A stretch of 64,000 nucleotides of DNA from Mycolicibacterium lutetiense (GCF_017876775.1 NZ_JAGIOP010000001.1:1793442-1857441); one strand, 5' to 3'. Counted from the stretch's first letter, positions 8,943 through 17,649 are shown. The notes: generated by a model not told the origin, from the letters alone. A program made the numbers and translations.

Positions 8943-10346
8943 GTGCAAGTGTCCCATAGGTTCGCCGTGTCGTCGGCGGTCTTCGATGATGCACATCTCG
9001 TGTCGTGCGCCGGGCTGGTGCCGGTGATGACCCTGGCCGACCAGACCGGTCTGTCGCAGCTATTGGCCGACAAGATCCGGTTCACCTGTGAGCGGATCCG
9101 TTCGGCCGCGGCCCATCCGTCACCGAAGCTGACCACGCTGATCGCCGGGATGTGCGCCGGCGCGGACAGCATTGATGACCTAGACGTTGTGCGCTCGGGT
9201 GGGATGAAGACCCTCTTCGGTGGTGTGTACGCCCCGTCGACGATCGGAACCTTATTGCGGGAGTTCACCTTCGGGCATGCCCGCCAGCTCGAATCTGTCC
9301 TGCGCGAACACCTGGCCGCGCTGTGCGGGCGTGTCGATCTGTTGCCCGGCGCCGACGGACGGGCGTTCATCGACATCGACTCACTACTACGCCCGGTCTA
9401 CGGGCACGCCAAGCAGGGCGCCAGCTACGGACACACCAAGATCGCCGGCAGGCAGATCCTGCGCAAAGGCCTCTCACCGTTGATCACCACGATCAGCACC
9501 GACCACGGTGCGCCGGTGATCGCCGGGGCGAGGTTGCGGGCGGGCAAGGCCAACTCCGGCAAGGGCGCAGCCCGCATGATCGCTCAAGCGGCCGCTACCG
9601 CCCGTGCTGCCGGGGTCACCGGGCAGATCCTGGTGCGTGGCGATTCGGCCTACGGCAATAGCACCGTGGTCACCGCCTGCCACCGAGCAGGTGTCCGGTT
9701 CTCGCTGGTGCTGACCAAGACCGCAGCAGTTGCCGCCGCCATTGACGCAATTCCCGAGACCGCGTGGACCCCGGTGAACTATCCCGGTGCTGTGCGTGAC
9801 CCCGACACCGGCGCCTGGATCTCCGATGCCGAAGTCGCCGAAACCACCTACACAGCCTTCGGTTCCACCAAGACTCCGGTGACCGCCCGGTTGGTCGTGC
9901 GCCGGGTCAAAGACGCGCGGTTCCTCGATGCGCTGTTTCCGGTGTGGCGGTACCACCCGTTCTTCACCAATTCCGACGAACCCGTCGACGCCGCTGACAT
10001 CACTCATCGCCGCCACGCCATCATCGAAACCGTGTTCGCCGACCTCATCGACGGACCTTTGGCGCACATGCCCTCGGGGCGGTTCGGCGCGAACTCGGCC
10101 TGGATCCTGTGCGCCGCGATCGCCCACAACCTGCTGCGCGCCGTCGGCGTCCTGGCCGGAGGTGCCCACGCGGTCGCCCGCGGGGCGACACTGCGCCGCA
10201 AGATAATCACTATCCCGGCCCGCCTGGCCCGTCCGCAACGCCAACCTATCCTGCACCTACCAGCGCACTGGCCCTGGACAGAGCACTGGCTCACGTTGTG
10301 GCGCAACACCATCGGCTACAGCCCACCAGAAATCGCCACCACCTGA
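8943..10346 (+). CDS. IS1380-family transposase
   Basis: About 467 residues from GTG 8943, which follows AAAGG and aligns with the start of the remnant copy. The DDE-fold landmarks are GRAFIDIDSLLRPVYGHAKQ, ILVRGDSAYGNSTVV and, further on, HRRHAIIETVFADLIDGPLA, as in IS1380 transposases. It is full length for the family and has no internal stop, so it may be active. It lies inside the element that splits the sigma factor gene. A longer in-frame start at 8895 would lie in the terminal region. Confidence 0.92.
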   Translation: MQVSHRFAVSSAVFDDAHLVSCAGLVPVMTLADQTGLSQLLADKIRFTCERIRSAAAHPSPKLTTLIAGMCAGADSIDDLDVVRSGGMKTLFGGVYAPSTIGTLLREFTFGHARQLESVLREHLAALCGRVDLLPGADGRAFIDIDSLLRPVYGHAKQGASYGHTKIAGRQILRKGLSPLITTISTDHGAPVIAGARLRAGKANSGKGAARMIAQAAATARAAGVTGQILVRGDSAYGNSTVVTACHRAGVRFSLVLTKTAAVAAAIDAIPETAWTPVNYPGAVRDPDTGAWISDAEVAETTYTAFGSTKTPVTARLVVRRVKDARFLDALFPVWRYHPFFTNSDEPVDAADITHRRHAIIETVFADLIDGPLAHMPSGRFGANSAWILCAAIAHNLLRAVGVLAGGAHAVARGATLRRKIITIPARLARPQRQPILHLPAHWPWTEHWLTLWRNTIGYSPPEIATT

Positions 10347-10485
10347 CCATATGCCGAAAGGCCCGACCGGAGCGCACAGGAACAGCTGGACAGACCAGCA
10401 GATACCCCCTGCCCGCGACCAGGACCAGCCCTCAACAGCCCAGCGAGGCACACCTACCCCAATTCATCAGTGGATCGAGGCTAAG

Positions 10486-10774
10486 CGAGGGAGGTCGCGA
10501 TGGCTCCTCCAGCCTGCTCGACTTCCTGGCAGGTCGAGACTGTGGCGGCCACGACAATGATCATGACATTGCCGCCCAACAGCTTTCGCAGTTGATGGAG
10601 CGGCTCTCTCATCGCGAGCGGCGAGTCATCTCTGAGGTGTTCGGTCTGGATAGGGGAGAGCCGCAGTCGGTGGCCGAAGTCGCAGACAAGTATCGGCTCC
10701 CCGTCGTCAAGGTCCGCGGGCTCATTGAAGGGGCGATGGCCAAACTTCGCGGCGAGCAGCAGGTGGCGGCATGA
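10486..10774 (+). pseudogene. Sigma-70 family sigma factor, 3' part (region 4)
   Basis: Downstream of the second CTAAG the frame reads EGGRDGSSSLLDFLAG, then region 4: LMERLSHRERRVISEVFGLD, SVAEVADKYRLPVVKVRGLIEGAMAKL, the -35-binding HTH. It continues exactly the frame and sense of the 5' fragment (SLDAPLS then EGGRDG), typical of the region 3.2 linker of compact sigma factors. Its TGA overlaps the ATG of the helicase (ATGA). Whether it is translated on its own is unclear. Confidence 0.85.
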
Positions 10775-13700
10775 CTGCGCTACTGCAGGGGTGCTCACCG
10801 ATCAGTGACGCTGTGCCGCAACCGCGTCCGCATCAGCGTGCCGCGCTCGACGAGCTAGCCGACGCAGGGGAACGAGCGCAGCTGCGGATGGCGTGTGGCA
10901 CCGGTAAGACTCTCATCGGACCGTGGCACGCGCTCGAAGTCGGGGCCCGCACAGTTGCGGTGTTCACGCCCAGTATTGCGTTGGTGGCACAGACCGCCGC
11001 CGAATGGCGACGCGTCATACCTGGTGTGCGCGTATTGGCCGTATGTTCAGATCCGACAACGGATGCCGGGCGCGCGGAAATCGGCGTTGACGGAATCGAC
11101 CCGTTCGAAGGGCAACACGACCAAGGCGGCAACGTGACCACCCGAGCTGAGGTGGTTGCCGGGTTCCTTGAATGTGCTGAGACATTCGGTGCGTCCATGT
11201 CTCTCGTGGTGTCCACTTACCATTCCTCGCAAGTGGTCGCTGACGGGATCGGCTTGACGCGCAGCGGACAACCCCTGGATCTGGTGGTCGCTGACGAGGC
11301 TCACCACCTTGCCGGCCGCACCAACGCTGCATTTCTCCCGGTGCTCGATTCGCGCAGTGTGCTGGCGCGGCGCCGAGTATTCGCAACGGCAACGCCCATA
11401 GTCCTGAAAAGCCGTGGCGGCGCTGAGGCCATCGACGATTTGTCCGGAGCGAGTGCGGTCGCAAGATCCATGGATGACACTGGGTTGTTCGGGGAGATCG
11501 CATACACCTTGAATGTCGGGGAAGCCGTCAGCGCTGGATTGTTGGCCGACTACCGCGTCTTGGTGACCACCACAACCGAACCAGCAGGGGAAGCGACCGG
11601 AGAGCGAGCTGCGTTGGCCGCGCTGCTCGATGTAGTGCGCCGGTACGGTGTGCGGCGCATCCTGACCTTTCACAATCGAGTAGATTCTGCACGGGCATTC
11701 GCTGAACGTGTCAGCGCACTCATCGATGTGGACGGCACACCCATCCGTGCGCTCGCCGTTGACGGTTCAATGCACGACTCAGAGCGCGTGAAGATCCTGG
11801 CCAGACTCGCCGACACACGGATGGATGGGATCACTGTGGTTGCCTCGTCGCAGTGCCTGCGTGAGGGCATCGACGTACCGGCAGTCGACGCCGTCGTGTT
11901 CGCCGATCCACGCACCAGTCAGGTGGGAATCATCCAGGCCATCGGTCGAGCCTTGCGTAAGCATCCCGGAAAATCCCACGGCACCATCGTCATTCCGCTG
12001 ATTCTCGACCCCGACGCTGATGATCAGGACCAGCTGTCCACGTCCTCCTACGCCCACGTGTGGCGGGTTCTGCAAGGGCTGCGTGCCCATGACTCGCGGA
12101 TCGGTCACGACATCGACAGGGCACGCCGCACTGGTACCAACGGCTACATCGACCCGGATGTTGTGGACTGGTTGGAAGTCACCGGGAGCCAGTCCGGGAC
12201 GATAATCACGCGGCTGCTGCAGCGCACATCGTCGGTATGGGAGCGCAACTTTCAGCAGCTGTGCGACGAGGCGGATCGGCTAGGGTCAGCCGCGCGGATT
12301 ACCACGCAAAGCACAGCGCTGGGCCAGTGGATCACCCTGCAGCGCATTCTATTCCGTGATGGGATGCTCGACGAAGACCGCCGCAAGAGGCTTGAATCGG
12401 TCAACGGCTGGCGATGGGATGCGAAAGAGGCCTCCGACGAGCGAACCTTGGACCGGCTCCGCGCTGTTTGCACTGGTCGGGGAAGCCTTGATGACACGTC
12501 TCCTGGCGATTCGATCTTCACGGGATACGTCGACGGACTGAACCGGCCACTGCGGCTGTGGGTGGCGACGCAGCTGTGCCGATACTGGGACAACGAGCTG
12601 GACAGCTGGATCGCCGAGGCGCTCCGGCAGATGCCGGGCTGGGACTGGTATCCGTTGTCAGAGGTCGATCAAGCCGGCGTGGCGGCATTTCGCTCCTTCG
12701 CCGCGTGGGAAGGTCACGCCGATGTCCCACCGGGGCACATCGAGGATGACATCGACCTCGACGCTTGGCTCGGAACAGTTCGGCGCCGCAAGATCTACGG
12801 GACACTGCCACCGATCCTGGAATCGGTCCTACTGGCATCGACACCGACCGGCCGCAAAGGAGAACGGCGCTTCCTGTGGAAGCCATCGGAAACTCATTGG
12901 CAGATAGCGGAAATGGCGTGCCATCAGTACATCGCCAAGCACGGCACACTGGCGCGGATGCCGATTGGGACCGTCGAGGACGTCGAAGGCAAGCGTTTCG
13001 AGCTGTACCAATGGTGTGCGGCCACCCGGTCTCGGCGCAAGCGCGGAGACTTACGGCCGCAGGATAGCGCTATCGAACGATTCACTGGATGGACCTGGGG
13101 TTCACCCGGGCAGGGCGGCACCGACATGATCACCGGTCCAAAGCCGGGCGTCACCGACCACAGCACCCGTGGATTCCAACAGGGTTGCCGCTGCGTTGTC
13201 TGCGTCACCGAGAACCGCAGTTACATGCGACGCGTCGCATCGGAGCGGCGAGCGACGTACCGCGCTGATTGGGTGTCCGCACAGGACGTCCGTGAACACC
13301 TCCAAGGCTTGCTTGCGCTGGAGACAAGCAAGGACCGATCTGATGCCACATTCACGATCGGTGCGATCGCCGCGGCTGCATGTGTCTCGCGAGGTCTAGT
13401 GTCGCTGCTCGTTGGGCGAGCAGCGGAGCCCAGGTGCAGCAAACTGCATCGGCGCATACTGCTTGACCTCACCGCGGACGACGTCCGCGCGGTGCGGACA
13501 GTGCAGCGGTCCCGGGGACGTCAAGGCATCCGTGACTACAACGCGCAGGTCGACGACCCGGAGCCCACCTGGATGCTGCTCAACCAGGCCGCAGCGGCGG
13601 GTTGGACACGCCAGCAGCTGACCGCAGCGCTCGGTTACAGCAGCACGGCCAACACGCCGATCAGCGGCAAGCCCATAACCATCGCCCAGGCCAAACTCGT

Positions 13701-13947
13701 CCATGTCTGGTTCGAGTCGCTGGACGGCGACTTGACCCCGCCCCCGTTGCCACCAGCGAAGAAGCCGGGAAAGAAGAAATCGCCCGCACGGCGAAACAAG
13801 CGAGTCGACCGCGCTAAGTCGGTGACACCCGATGCGGAGGCTTGGGCCAAATCGTTTTTAGATCAAGGGTATTCGGTCAAGCATTCCGCTGAGAGAAGCG
13901 GAATGCCAATTGAATTTGTGTCCACGTTGGAAAAGTTGCGGCGATGA
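10771..13947 (+). CDS. SF2 DEAD/DEAH helicase with C-terminal accessory domains
   Basis: The 1058-residue protein has Walker A MACGTGKT (40-47), DEAH at 175-178, a motif III-like TATPI, and a motif VI region GIIQAIGRALRKHPGK. Helicase-associated repeats follow (FRSFAAWEGHADVP, LDAWLGTVRRRK and similar). Beyond them are a GCRCVVC zinc-like motif, an HTH (VSRGLVSLLVGR) and a Lys/Pro-rich tail. Helicase-associated repeats are typical of actinobacterial restriction-like or plasmid helicases. The gene is coupled to the sigma factor and is the last of the palindrome-controlled operon, so the IS may be polar on it. A perfect 9-bp stem (13882-13905) lies within its 3' end. Role in replication or late expression is inferred from context. 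Confidence 0.85.
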   Translation: MTALLQGCSPISDAVPQPRPHQRAALDELADAGERAQLRMACGTGKTLIGPWHALEVGARTVAVFTPSIALVAQTAAEWRRVIPGVRVLAVCSDPTTDAGRAEIGVDGIDPFEGQHDQGGNVTTRAEVVAGFLECAETFGASMSLVVSTYHSSQVVADGIGLTRSGQPLDLVVADEAHHLAGRTNAAFLPVLDSRSVLARRRVFATATPIVLKSRGGAEAIDDLSGASAVARSMDDTGLFGEIAYTLNVGEAVSAGLLADYRVLVTTTTEPAGEATGERAALAALLDVVRRYGVRRILTFHNRVDSARAFAERVSALIDVDGTPIRALAVDGSMHDSERVKILARLADTRMDGITVVASSQCLREGIDVPAVDAVVFADPRTSQVGIIQAIGRALRKHPGKSHGTIVIPLILDPDADDQDQLSTSSYAHVWRVLQGLRAHDSRIGHDIDRARRTGTNGYIDPDVVDWLEVTGSQSGTIITRLLQRTSSVWERNFQQLCDEADRLGSAARITTQSTALGQWITLQRILFRDGMLDEDRRKRLESVNGWRWDAKEASDERTLDRLRAVCTGRGSLDDTSPGDSIFTGYVDGLNRPLRLWVATQLCRYWDNELDSWIAEALRQMPGWDWYPLSEVDQAGVAAFRSFAAWEGHADVPPGHIEDDIDLDAWLGTVRRRKIYGTLPPILESVLLASTPTGRKGERRFLWKPSETHWQIAEMACHQYIAKHGTLARMPIGTVEDVEGKRFELYQWCAATRSRRKRGDLRPQDSAIERFTGWTWGSPGQGGTDMITGPKPGVTDHSTRGFQQGCRCVVCVTENRSYMRRVASERRATYRADWVSAQDVREHLQGLLALETSKDRSDATFTIGAIAAAACVSRGLVSLLVGRAAEPRCSKLHRRILLDLTADDVRAVRTVQRSRGRQGIRDYNAQVDDPEPTWMLLNQAAAAGWTRQQLTAALGYSSTANTPISGKPITIAQAKLVHVWFESLDGDLTPPPLPPAKKPGKKKSPARRNKRVDRAKSVTPDAEAWAKSFLDQGYSVKHSAERSGMPIEFVSTLEKLRR

Positions 13948-14250
13948 GTGATTTTGGTCGAACGCGCCGAACAGGCAGCCGGCTGTCGCTTCCCTCGGTG
14001 CGGCATCTGCGACCCGCCGTGGCTCCTCGCAGTGGTCGTTTTGTACGCGGGATCCCCTCACATGGTGCAACTTCTCCCGCCTGCACGCGCTCACCAGCCA
14101 GCCGCTTTCTCGCACGCTTGTTGCGCGCTGCTGGCGTCGATGTGATCTGCCCACGACTGGAATCCGTTGTAGTTCAGGGCACCGTCCACGCGCAGCCCCT
14201 CGGCGCGGGGATGAGGTGCGCCCGGTGATCACGGCATAGACAGCGGTATG
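13948..14250. other. Intergenic region without convincing gene
   Basis: Several open frames cross here on both strands, but none has a ribosome-binding site or a protein-like composition. It ends in the promoter/operator of the next operon. Confidence 0.5.
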
Positions 14251-14273
14251 CTAATCTCTAAAATAGAGATTAG
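14251..14273 (+). promoter_or_regulatory. Shared palindromic operator, copy 3 (longest)
   Basis: The core ATCTCTAAAATAGAGAT (14254-14270) is extended by CTA on the left and TAG on the right, giving 10-bp arms around AAA, the most extended of the five copies. TAAAAT at 14259-14264 could be the -10, with ATAGAC 17 bp upstream as a weak -35. It controls the gene starting at 14336. Confidence 0.75.
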
Positions 14274-14335
14274 GCTGACGGCGGGAGCTCAACGCCATCG
14301 ACCCGTGATGTCAACTGTTGAAAAGGGGTACGAGC

Positions 14336-15040
14336 ATGAGCAACGTTCTGTTCACTGCCGACTTGTACCGGATTATCAAGCAGGCGATGGCATTCGCCGA
14401 GCACGACAAAGTGCTCGCATACACGGGAGCGGCCAAGAGCTATCACCAGATCCATCTGGCCTCATTCGGTGAAAACCTGCTGTCGGTGGCCACCGACGGG
14501 AAGGCCATGGGCGTCTCGAAGGCGAAGTGGATTACTGAGATCAGCGGGGAATGTGACATCCCGTCGCCATCGCAGTTCGACAACCAGCCGGGGCCGGTGT
14601 TCGGGCTCAATGTTTCGCTAGACGACGCCAAAGAACTGATACGGCTGAGCCGTACGCTCAAAAGTGACCGCTGGAGGCGGACTGTATCGGTGAATCCGGC
14701 CGGCAACTACGCCGAGTTCGTGTTCAGTTCCGGGGAGACGCTGACCGCCAAGGACACTGACGTCTATTTCCCGCGCTGGCAAGCCCTCTTCCCTGAGTCA
14801 ACCGAAGGCGTGCCGCGCTCGGTGACGGGCCTCAACCCCAAGCAGATCGCCAAGTTCGCAGTCGTCGATGACTCCCCGATGTCCCTGGTGACGCGCGACG
14901 ACGTCCATGGCAAGTCGCAGAAGAGCATCCTGGTCACGATCGGAGACGCCTTCATCGGTGTCATCATGCCGGTCAATCTTCGCGACGGCACCAACGAACA
15001 CCCACAGTGGCACCGCCCCAACTGGATTGGGGAACTGTAA
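14336..15040 (+). CDS. Possible sliding-clamp-like (DnaN/gp45 fold) protein
   Basis: ATG 14336 follows AAAAGGGG; 234 residues. Motifs recalling beta clamps are: LASFGENLLSVATDGKAMG near residues 42-60 (compare clamp ATDGHRL), FGLNVSLDDAKELIRLSR, LTAKDTDVYFPRWQALFPE (compare the G.YPDY..LIP turn) and a C-terminal IGDAFIGVIMPVNL (compare the clamp ILPMRL end). It is shorter than bacterial DnaN (about 370), nearer to the roughly 230-residue phage clamps. The identification is an inference from pattern, not certain. It is first in a palindrome-controlled operon, coupled to the next micro-ORF by TAATG. Confidence 0.4.
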   Translation: MSNVLFTADLYRIIKQAMAFAEHDKVLAYTGAAKSYHQIHLASFGENLLSVATDGKAMGVSKAKWITEISGECDIPSPSQFDNQPGPVFGLNVSLDDAKELIRLSRTLKSDRWRRTVSVNPAGNYAEFVFSSGETLTAKDTDVYFPRWQALFPESTEGVPRSVTGLNPKQIAKFAVVDDSPMSLVTRDDVHGKSQKSILVTIGDAFIGVIMPVNLRDGTNEHPQWHRPNWIGEL

Positions 15041-15177
15041 TGCACGGAGGCCATGTAGGGCAGACGTTTTCCGGCCCCTCGTTCGAGATCCCGATCGATG
15101 AAAAACGGGCACGCGCGGACAGGTCGGAAAGATTCGAGATCCCGCGACGGCATGAGAGTCGGATGTGCTTCCTATGA
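15040..15177 (+). CDS. Coupled micro-ORF (45 aa)
   Basis: Starts in a TAATG overlap with the clamp-like gene and ends in an ATGA overlap with the next gene. The 45 residues contain FEIP twice around a charged stretch (EIPIDEKRARADRSERFEIP). The double overlap is the main support; no function can be given. Confidence 0.45.
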   Translation: MHGGHVGQTFSGPSFEIPIDEKRARADRSERFEIPRRHESRMCFL

Positions 15178-15548
15178 CGAGCTTCAAACGCGGAGACGGA
15201 ATCGTGTTCGTGCGCAATGAGCGGGTGGCCATGATCGGTCAACCGTCCTACGACCGAACCACCATCAGTGTGGGTCTTGTGACCTCGGTGACCCGCGAAG
15301 GCGCGATCAAGGCCTATCGTCACTCGACCTACGACCAGCCGGAAATCAAGCTCCACAAGCATTCGCTGGAGCACGGTATGCAGAAATACCTACTGCCAAA
15401 AAGTGACTGGGACATCGGCGCAGTCATGGACTACTGCCGCGATCGTCCGTGGGCGCACTCCCCTGAACACACCGGAGCTCCGTTCGACAGCCTTGACCAG
15501 CTCCGCGCCGAGCTCAAGCAGTTCCGAATCCAGGAGAAATCACCATGA
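15174..15548 (+). CDS. Hypothetical protein, KOW-like beta-rich N-terminus
   Basis: ATG 15174 overlaps the preceding TGA; 124 residues (MTSFKRGDGIVFVRNERVA). The first 60 residues look like a small beta-barrel (GDGIVFV...VGLVTSVTREGAIKAYRH), followed by a helical tail. Its stop overlaps the next start (ATGA), so it belongs to the 14.3-16.0 kb operon. Not recognised further. Confidence 0.6.
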   Translation: MTSFKRGDGIVFVRNERVAMIGQPSYDRTTISVGLVTSVTREGAIKAYRHSTYDQPEIKLHKHSLEHGMQKYLLPKSDWDIGAVMDYCRDRPWAHSPEHTGAPFDSLDQLRAELKQFRIQEKSP

Positions 15549-16000
15549 CCGAGATCGATTGCCGTAAGCCGGCCACACACCGAGAAGGCGTGTCGGCGCT
15601 GAACCTGCGACGAGGCACCGGTATCCGCCGCAGAGTGGACTGGAACCACATCAAGACACGAGACGTGTCACCGGAATATCCCATCAACGTCACACCCGGC
15701 AACGAGCTGACAATCGTGGTGTGGAGCGGTATTCCGAGGCTCATCGTCGAATCCGGCCACGTCACGATCGACTTCCGTTCATCCTGGGGCAACTCACTCA
15801 AGGTGCGGCCCGCCGCCAGTGCTCACGTCCTCACCGATGGCCACACCAAGGTGACAATCGACAACGAGGGAAATCTGCATGTCGACGCACCCGAGGACAA
15901 CCGTGTTCATGTCTATGGGCCAGGGCAGGTCACCGGCGGAGAGTTTCCCAAAAGCATCTTCGGCACAGTTATCGACGCAGTTCGGGGGCGGGATGGCTGA
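15545..16000 (+). CDS. Hypothetical beta-rich protein
   Basis: 151 residues from ATG 15545, overlapping the previous stop. The sequence alternates short hydrophobic strands (ELTIVVWSGIPRLIVESGHVTI, TKVTIDNEGNLHVDA, NRVHVYGPGQV), suggesting a repetitive beta fold. No signal peptide or enzyme motif. Last clearly coding gene before a strong stem-loop. Confidence 0.6.
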   Translation: MTEIDCRKPATHREGVSALNLRRGTGIRRRVDWNHIKTRDVSPEYPINVTPGNELTIVVWSGIPRLIVESGHVTIDFRSSWGNSLKVRPAASAHVLTDGHTKVTIDNEGNLHVDAPEDNRVHVYGPGQVTGGEFPKSIFGTVIDAVRGRDG

Positions 16001-16268
16001 GTTCGGCACGTCCCGCGTTGCGGGCTGCCGCACGCCGCTTTCTGACGAGCATCGGCTCAGCGCCCTATCGACTCGCTGCGATTCAGTAGCCGGTACCTCC
16101 TGCTCGGACTCCAGCCGGGTGGTGCGATGCGACCGACGAGGGATCCCGCACCACCCGGCTGTCACCAAAGTGCCGCCGGCACTGACATCATCGCGCCGCA
16201 AACACAGCCCACGCGTCAGCGGAGGTAGACAGCTCACGCAGCGACCACAAGGAAACGGGGGACCGTGA
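15993..16268 (+). CDS. Doubtful ORF across a strong hairpin
   Basis: The 91-residue frame (MAEFGTSRVAGC) overlaps the stop of the previous gene by 8 bp and the GTG of the next gene by 4, which fits the local coupled style. However, its composition is Arg/Ser/His/Pro-rich and poorly protein-like, and it contains a perfect 14-bp inverted repeat. It is more probably intergenic. Confidence 0.25.
   Translation: MAEFGTSRVAGCRTPLSDEHRLSALSTRCDSVAGTSCSDSSRVVRCDRRGIPHHPAVTKVPPALTSSRRKHSPRVSGGRQLTQRPQGNGGP
16113..16160 (+). terminator. Strong stem-loop, terminator or processing site
   Basis: AGCCGGGTGGTGCG (16113-16126) and CGCACCACCCGGCT (16147-16160) form a perfect 14-bp GC-rich stem with a 20-base loop. 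There is no T tract afterwards, as is common for actinobacterial terminators. It lies between two groups of small genes. Confidence 0.55.
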
Positions 16269-16540
16269 TCAACACCTACCATCGGGGAAACGTCGCCTTG
16301 ACCGTCGATGAGCCGATCGGCGCAGGTCAGGTCACGTTCACCATCACCCGCACAGCTGAGCTCACCGACGACGACGTGCGGCGCGTCAACGCCGAACTCG
16401 CCGATTACCCCGCAGCGCAGGGCGCGCGGCTGGTGCAGTCGCGTAGCGCCGGGGAGTGGGAAATTCGAAGCGGCGTCACGGTTCTCGCGACCGGCATCGC
16501 CATCCCGACCGCGCCGCTGCAGTGGACGGCACGGCGATGA
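16265..16540 (+). CDS. Small hypothetical protein
   Basis: GTG 16265, preceded by AAGGAAACGGGGGA, gives 91 residues (MINTYHRGNVALTVDEPI). It reads as an alternating beta/alpha protein of about one domain. Its TGA overlaps the next ATG (ATGA). Function unknown. Confidence 0.6.
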   Translation: MINTYHRGNVALTVDEPIGAGQVTFTITRTAELTDDDVRRVNAELADYPAAQGARLVQSRSAGEWEIRSGVTVLATGIAIPTAPLQWTARR

Positions 16541-16818
16541 GCGGCTGGGTTCGCGGTGATACCTGGGGCGGCCGGGCCTGCTACCGACGCGAAGTCGGCG
16601 GCGATCGGATCATGGCCTACGTCGCTTTCGATCTGCCGGACCCAGATCTTGACGGCGGCCGCACGCAGCCCTACACGTACAACTGGTCAGTAGAGGACGG
16701 ATCCTGCGGGCGCGTCATCGAACAGGGGAGCTCGGACGGCGACGACGGCCTCGAAACCGCACAACTGGCCGCGGACGAAGCGGCGGCTCGTCTGTTCCCC
16801 GAGCTGGCGGGAGACTGA
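16537..16818 (+). CDS. Small hypothetical protein
   Basis: 93 residues (MSGWVRGDTWGGRACYRREV) from ATG 16537, coupled to the previous gene. Acidic and Trp/Tyr-rich; no recognised domain. Followed after 5 bp by another small gene. Confidence 0.6.
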   Translation: MSGWVRGDTWGGRACYRREVGGDRIMAYVAFDLPDPDLDGGRTQPYTYNWSVEDGSCGRVIEQGSSDGDDGLETAQLAADEAAARLFPELAGD

Positions 16819-16823
16819 CCAGA

Positions 16824-17042
16824 ATGTCGGAATGCCAGATTCGCGACCACATTGAGATCGGTCGAGGCGACATCGTGCGTGAGGTCTGGAGCGGAATCCC
16901 GGGAACGGTGGTCGATGTCGACCAGGACGAGGCCGTGATCAAGTACCCGTCTGATCGCCGACTGAGGAGCCGCATCAAGTGTCTGGTGCTGGTATCGGTC
17001 GGTTTAACGTCCGCCAACAACGATCCGACTCGTCAAGATTGA
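16824..17042 (+). CDS. Small KOW-like hypothetical protein
   Basis: 72 residues (MSECQIRDHIEIGRGDIV). The segment GDIVREVWSGIPGTVVDVDQDEAVIKYP is typical of an SH3/KOW-like small barrel with a turn around GIPGTVV. It lies between a small gene and the LpqH-like lipoprotein on the same strand. Function unknown. Confidence 0.6.
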   Translation: MSECQIRDHIEIGRGDIVREVWSGIPGTVVDVDQDEAVIKYPSDRRLRSRIKCLVLVSVGLTSANNDPTRQD

Positions 17043-17049
17043 GGACCTG

Positions 17050-17556
17050 ATGATCGATTCGTCCCCTGGCAGCTGCCGTTACGGCACCAAGAAGGTCGGT
17101 TCGTTGATCACTGCCGCTGCTGTCATCTCGCTCGCGGTCGCCGGGTGTGGCGCGGAACCGGCGCCCGTCGCCGGCGACGTTGCATCGACGACCAGTCGCA
17201 CCGCCGCGCCAGGCCCCAGTGCGGCCACTGTCTCGGTCGGCGGGGTGCCGCTCGACATCGAATCCGCAGTGGCCTGCAGCACCGTTGGCGGAAAAGTGCG
17301 CATCGTCATCGGCACTGGTGAATCCAAGATCACCGCCATCGTCACCGACGCACACGAGCCGATCGTCGAGCAAGTTGACCTGGGCGCCGTGGACGGTCTC
17401 ACGTTGCGGTATGCCTCCGACGTGGCCGGATCTGGCGCTGTGGCGAGCCGCAGCAACGATGCATTTACCGTGCGGGGCAGCGCTGCGGCAATCGAATCGG
17501 ATGGGTCGACTGGTGCGGTCTTGCGGTCTTTTGCCATTACTGTCCTGTGTCCTTAG
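17050..17556 (+). CDS. LpqH-family (19 kDa antigen-like) lipoprotein
   Basis: 168 residues with a signal peptide ending in the lipobox VAGCG (lipidated Cys at residue 33), so the mature protein would be anchored on the outer face of the membrane. The mature part has the LpqH pattern: VGGVPLDIESAVACSTVGGKVRIVIG, a VDLGAVDGLTLRYASD block, then FTVRGSAAAIES and a final FAITVLCP, with two cysteines placed to form a disulfide. LpqH proteins are mycobacterial surface lipoproteins that engage TLR2. This is the best lineage marker in the window. It lies at the end of a run of small plus-strand genes. Confidence 0.85.
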   Translation: MIDSSPGSCRYGTKKVGSLITAAAVISLAVAGCGAEPAPVAGDVASTTSRTAAPGPSAATVSVGGVPLDIESAVACSTVGGKVRIVIGTGESKITAIVTDAHEPIVEQVDLGAVDGLTLRYASDVAGSGAVASRSNDAFTVRGSAAAIESDGSTGAVLRSFAITVLCP

Positions 17557-17649
17557 CGCTTTCTTCCCGCAGCGGCTGTAGGACGTGACAACCGAGTAGC
17601 TGCTGGTACGAGCCGGTTTCTGGCGCAAAATCTGCACCGTGTTGGTGGT

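Larger units (their letters stand above)
8529..10480 (+). mobile_element. IS1380-family insertion, nested (full copy plus remnant), TSD CTAAG
   Basis: CTAAG at 8524-8528 is repeated at 10481-10485, directly flanking the element. The ends are inverted repeats: CCTTGATCCACCGATGAAT at 8529 and the complement of CCTCGATCCACTGATGAAT ending at 10480. A second left end begins at 8824, so a full-length copy (8824-10480, 1657 bp) sits inside the left 295 bp of a related copy. The insertion splits the sigma factor gene and is in the same orientation as the operon. Confidence 0.9.
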
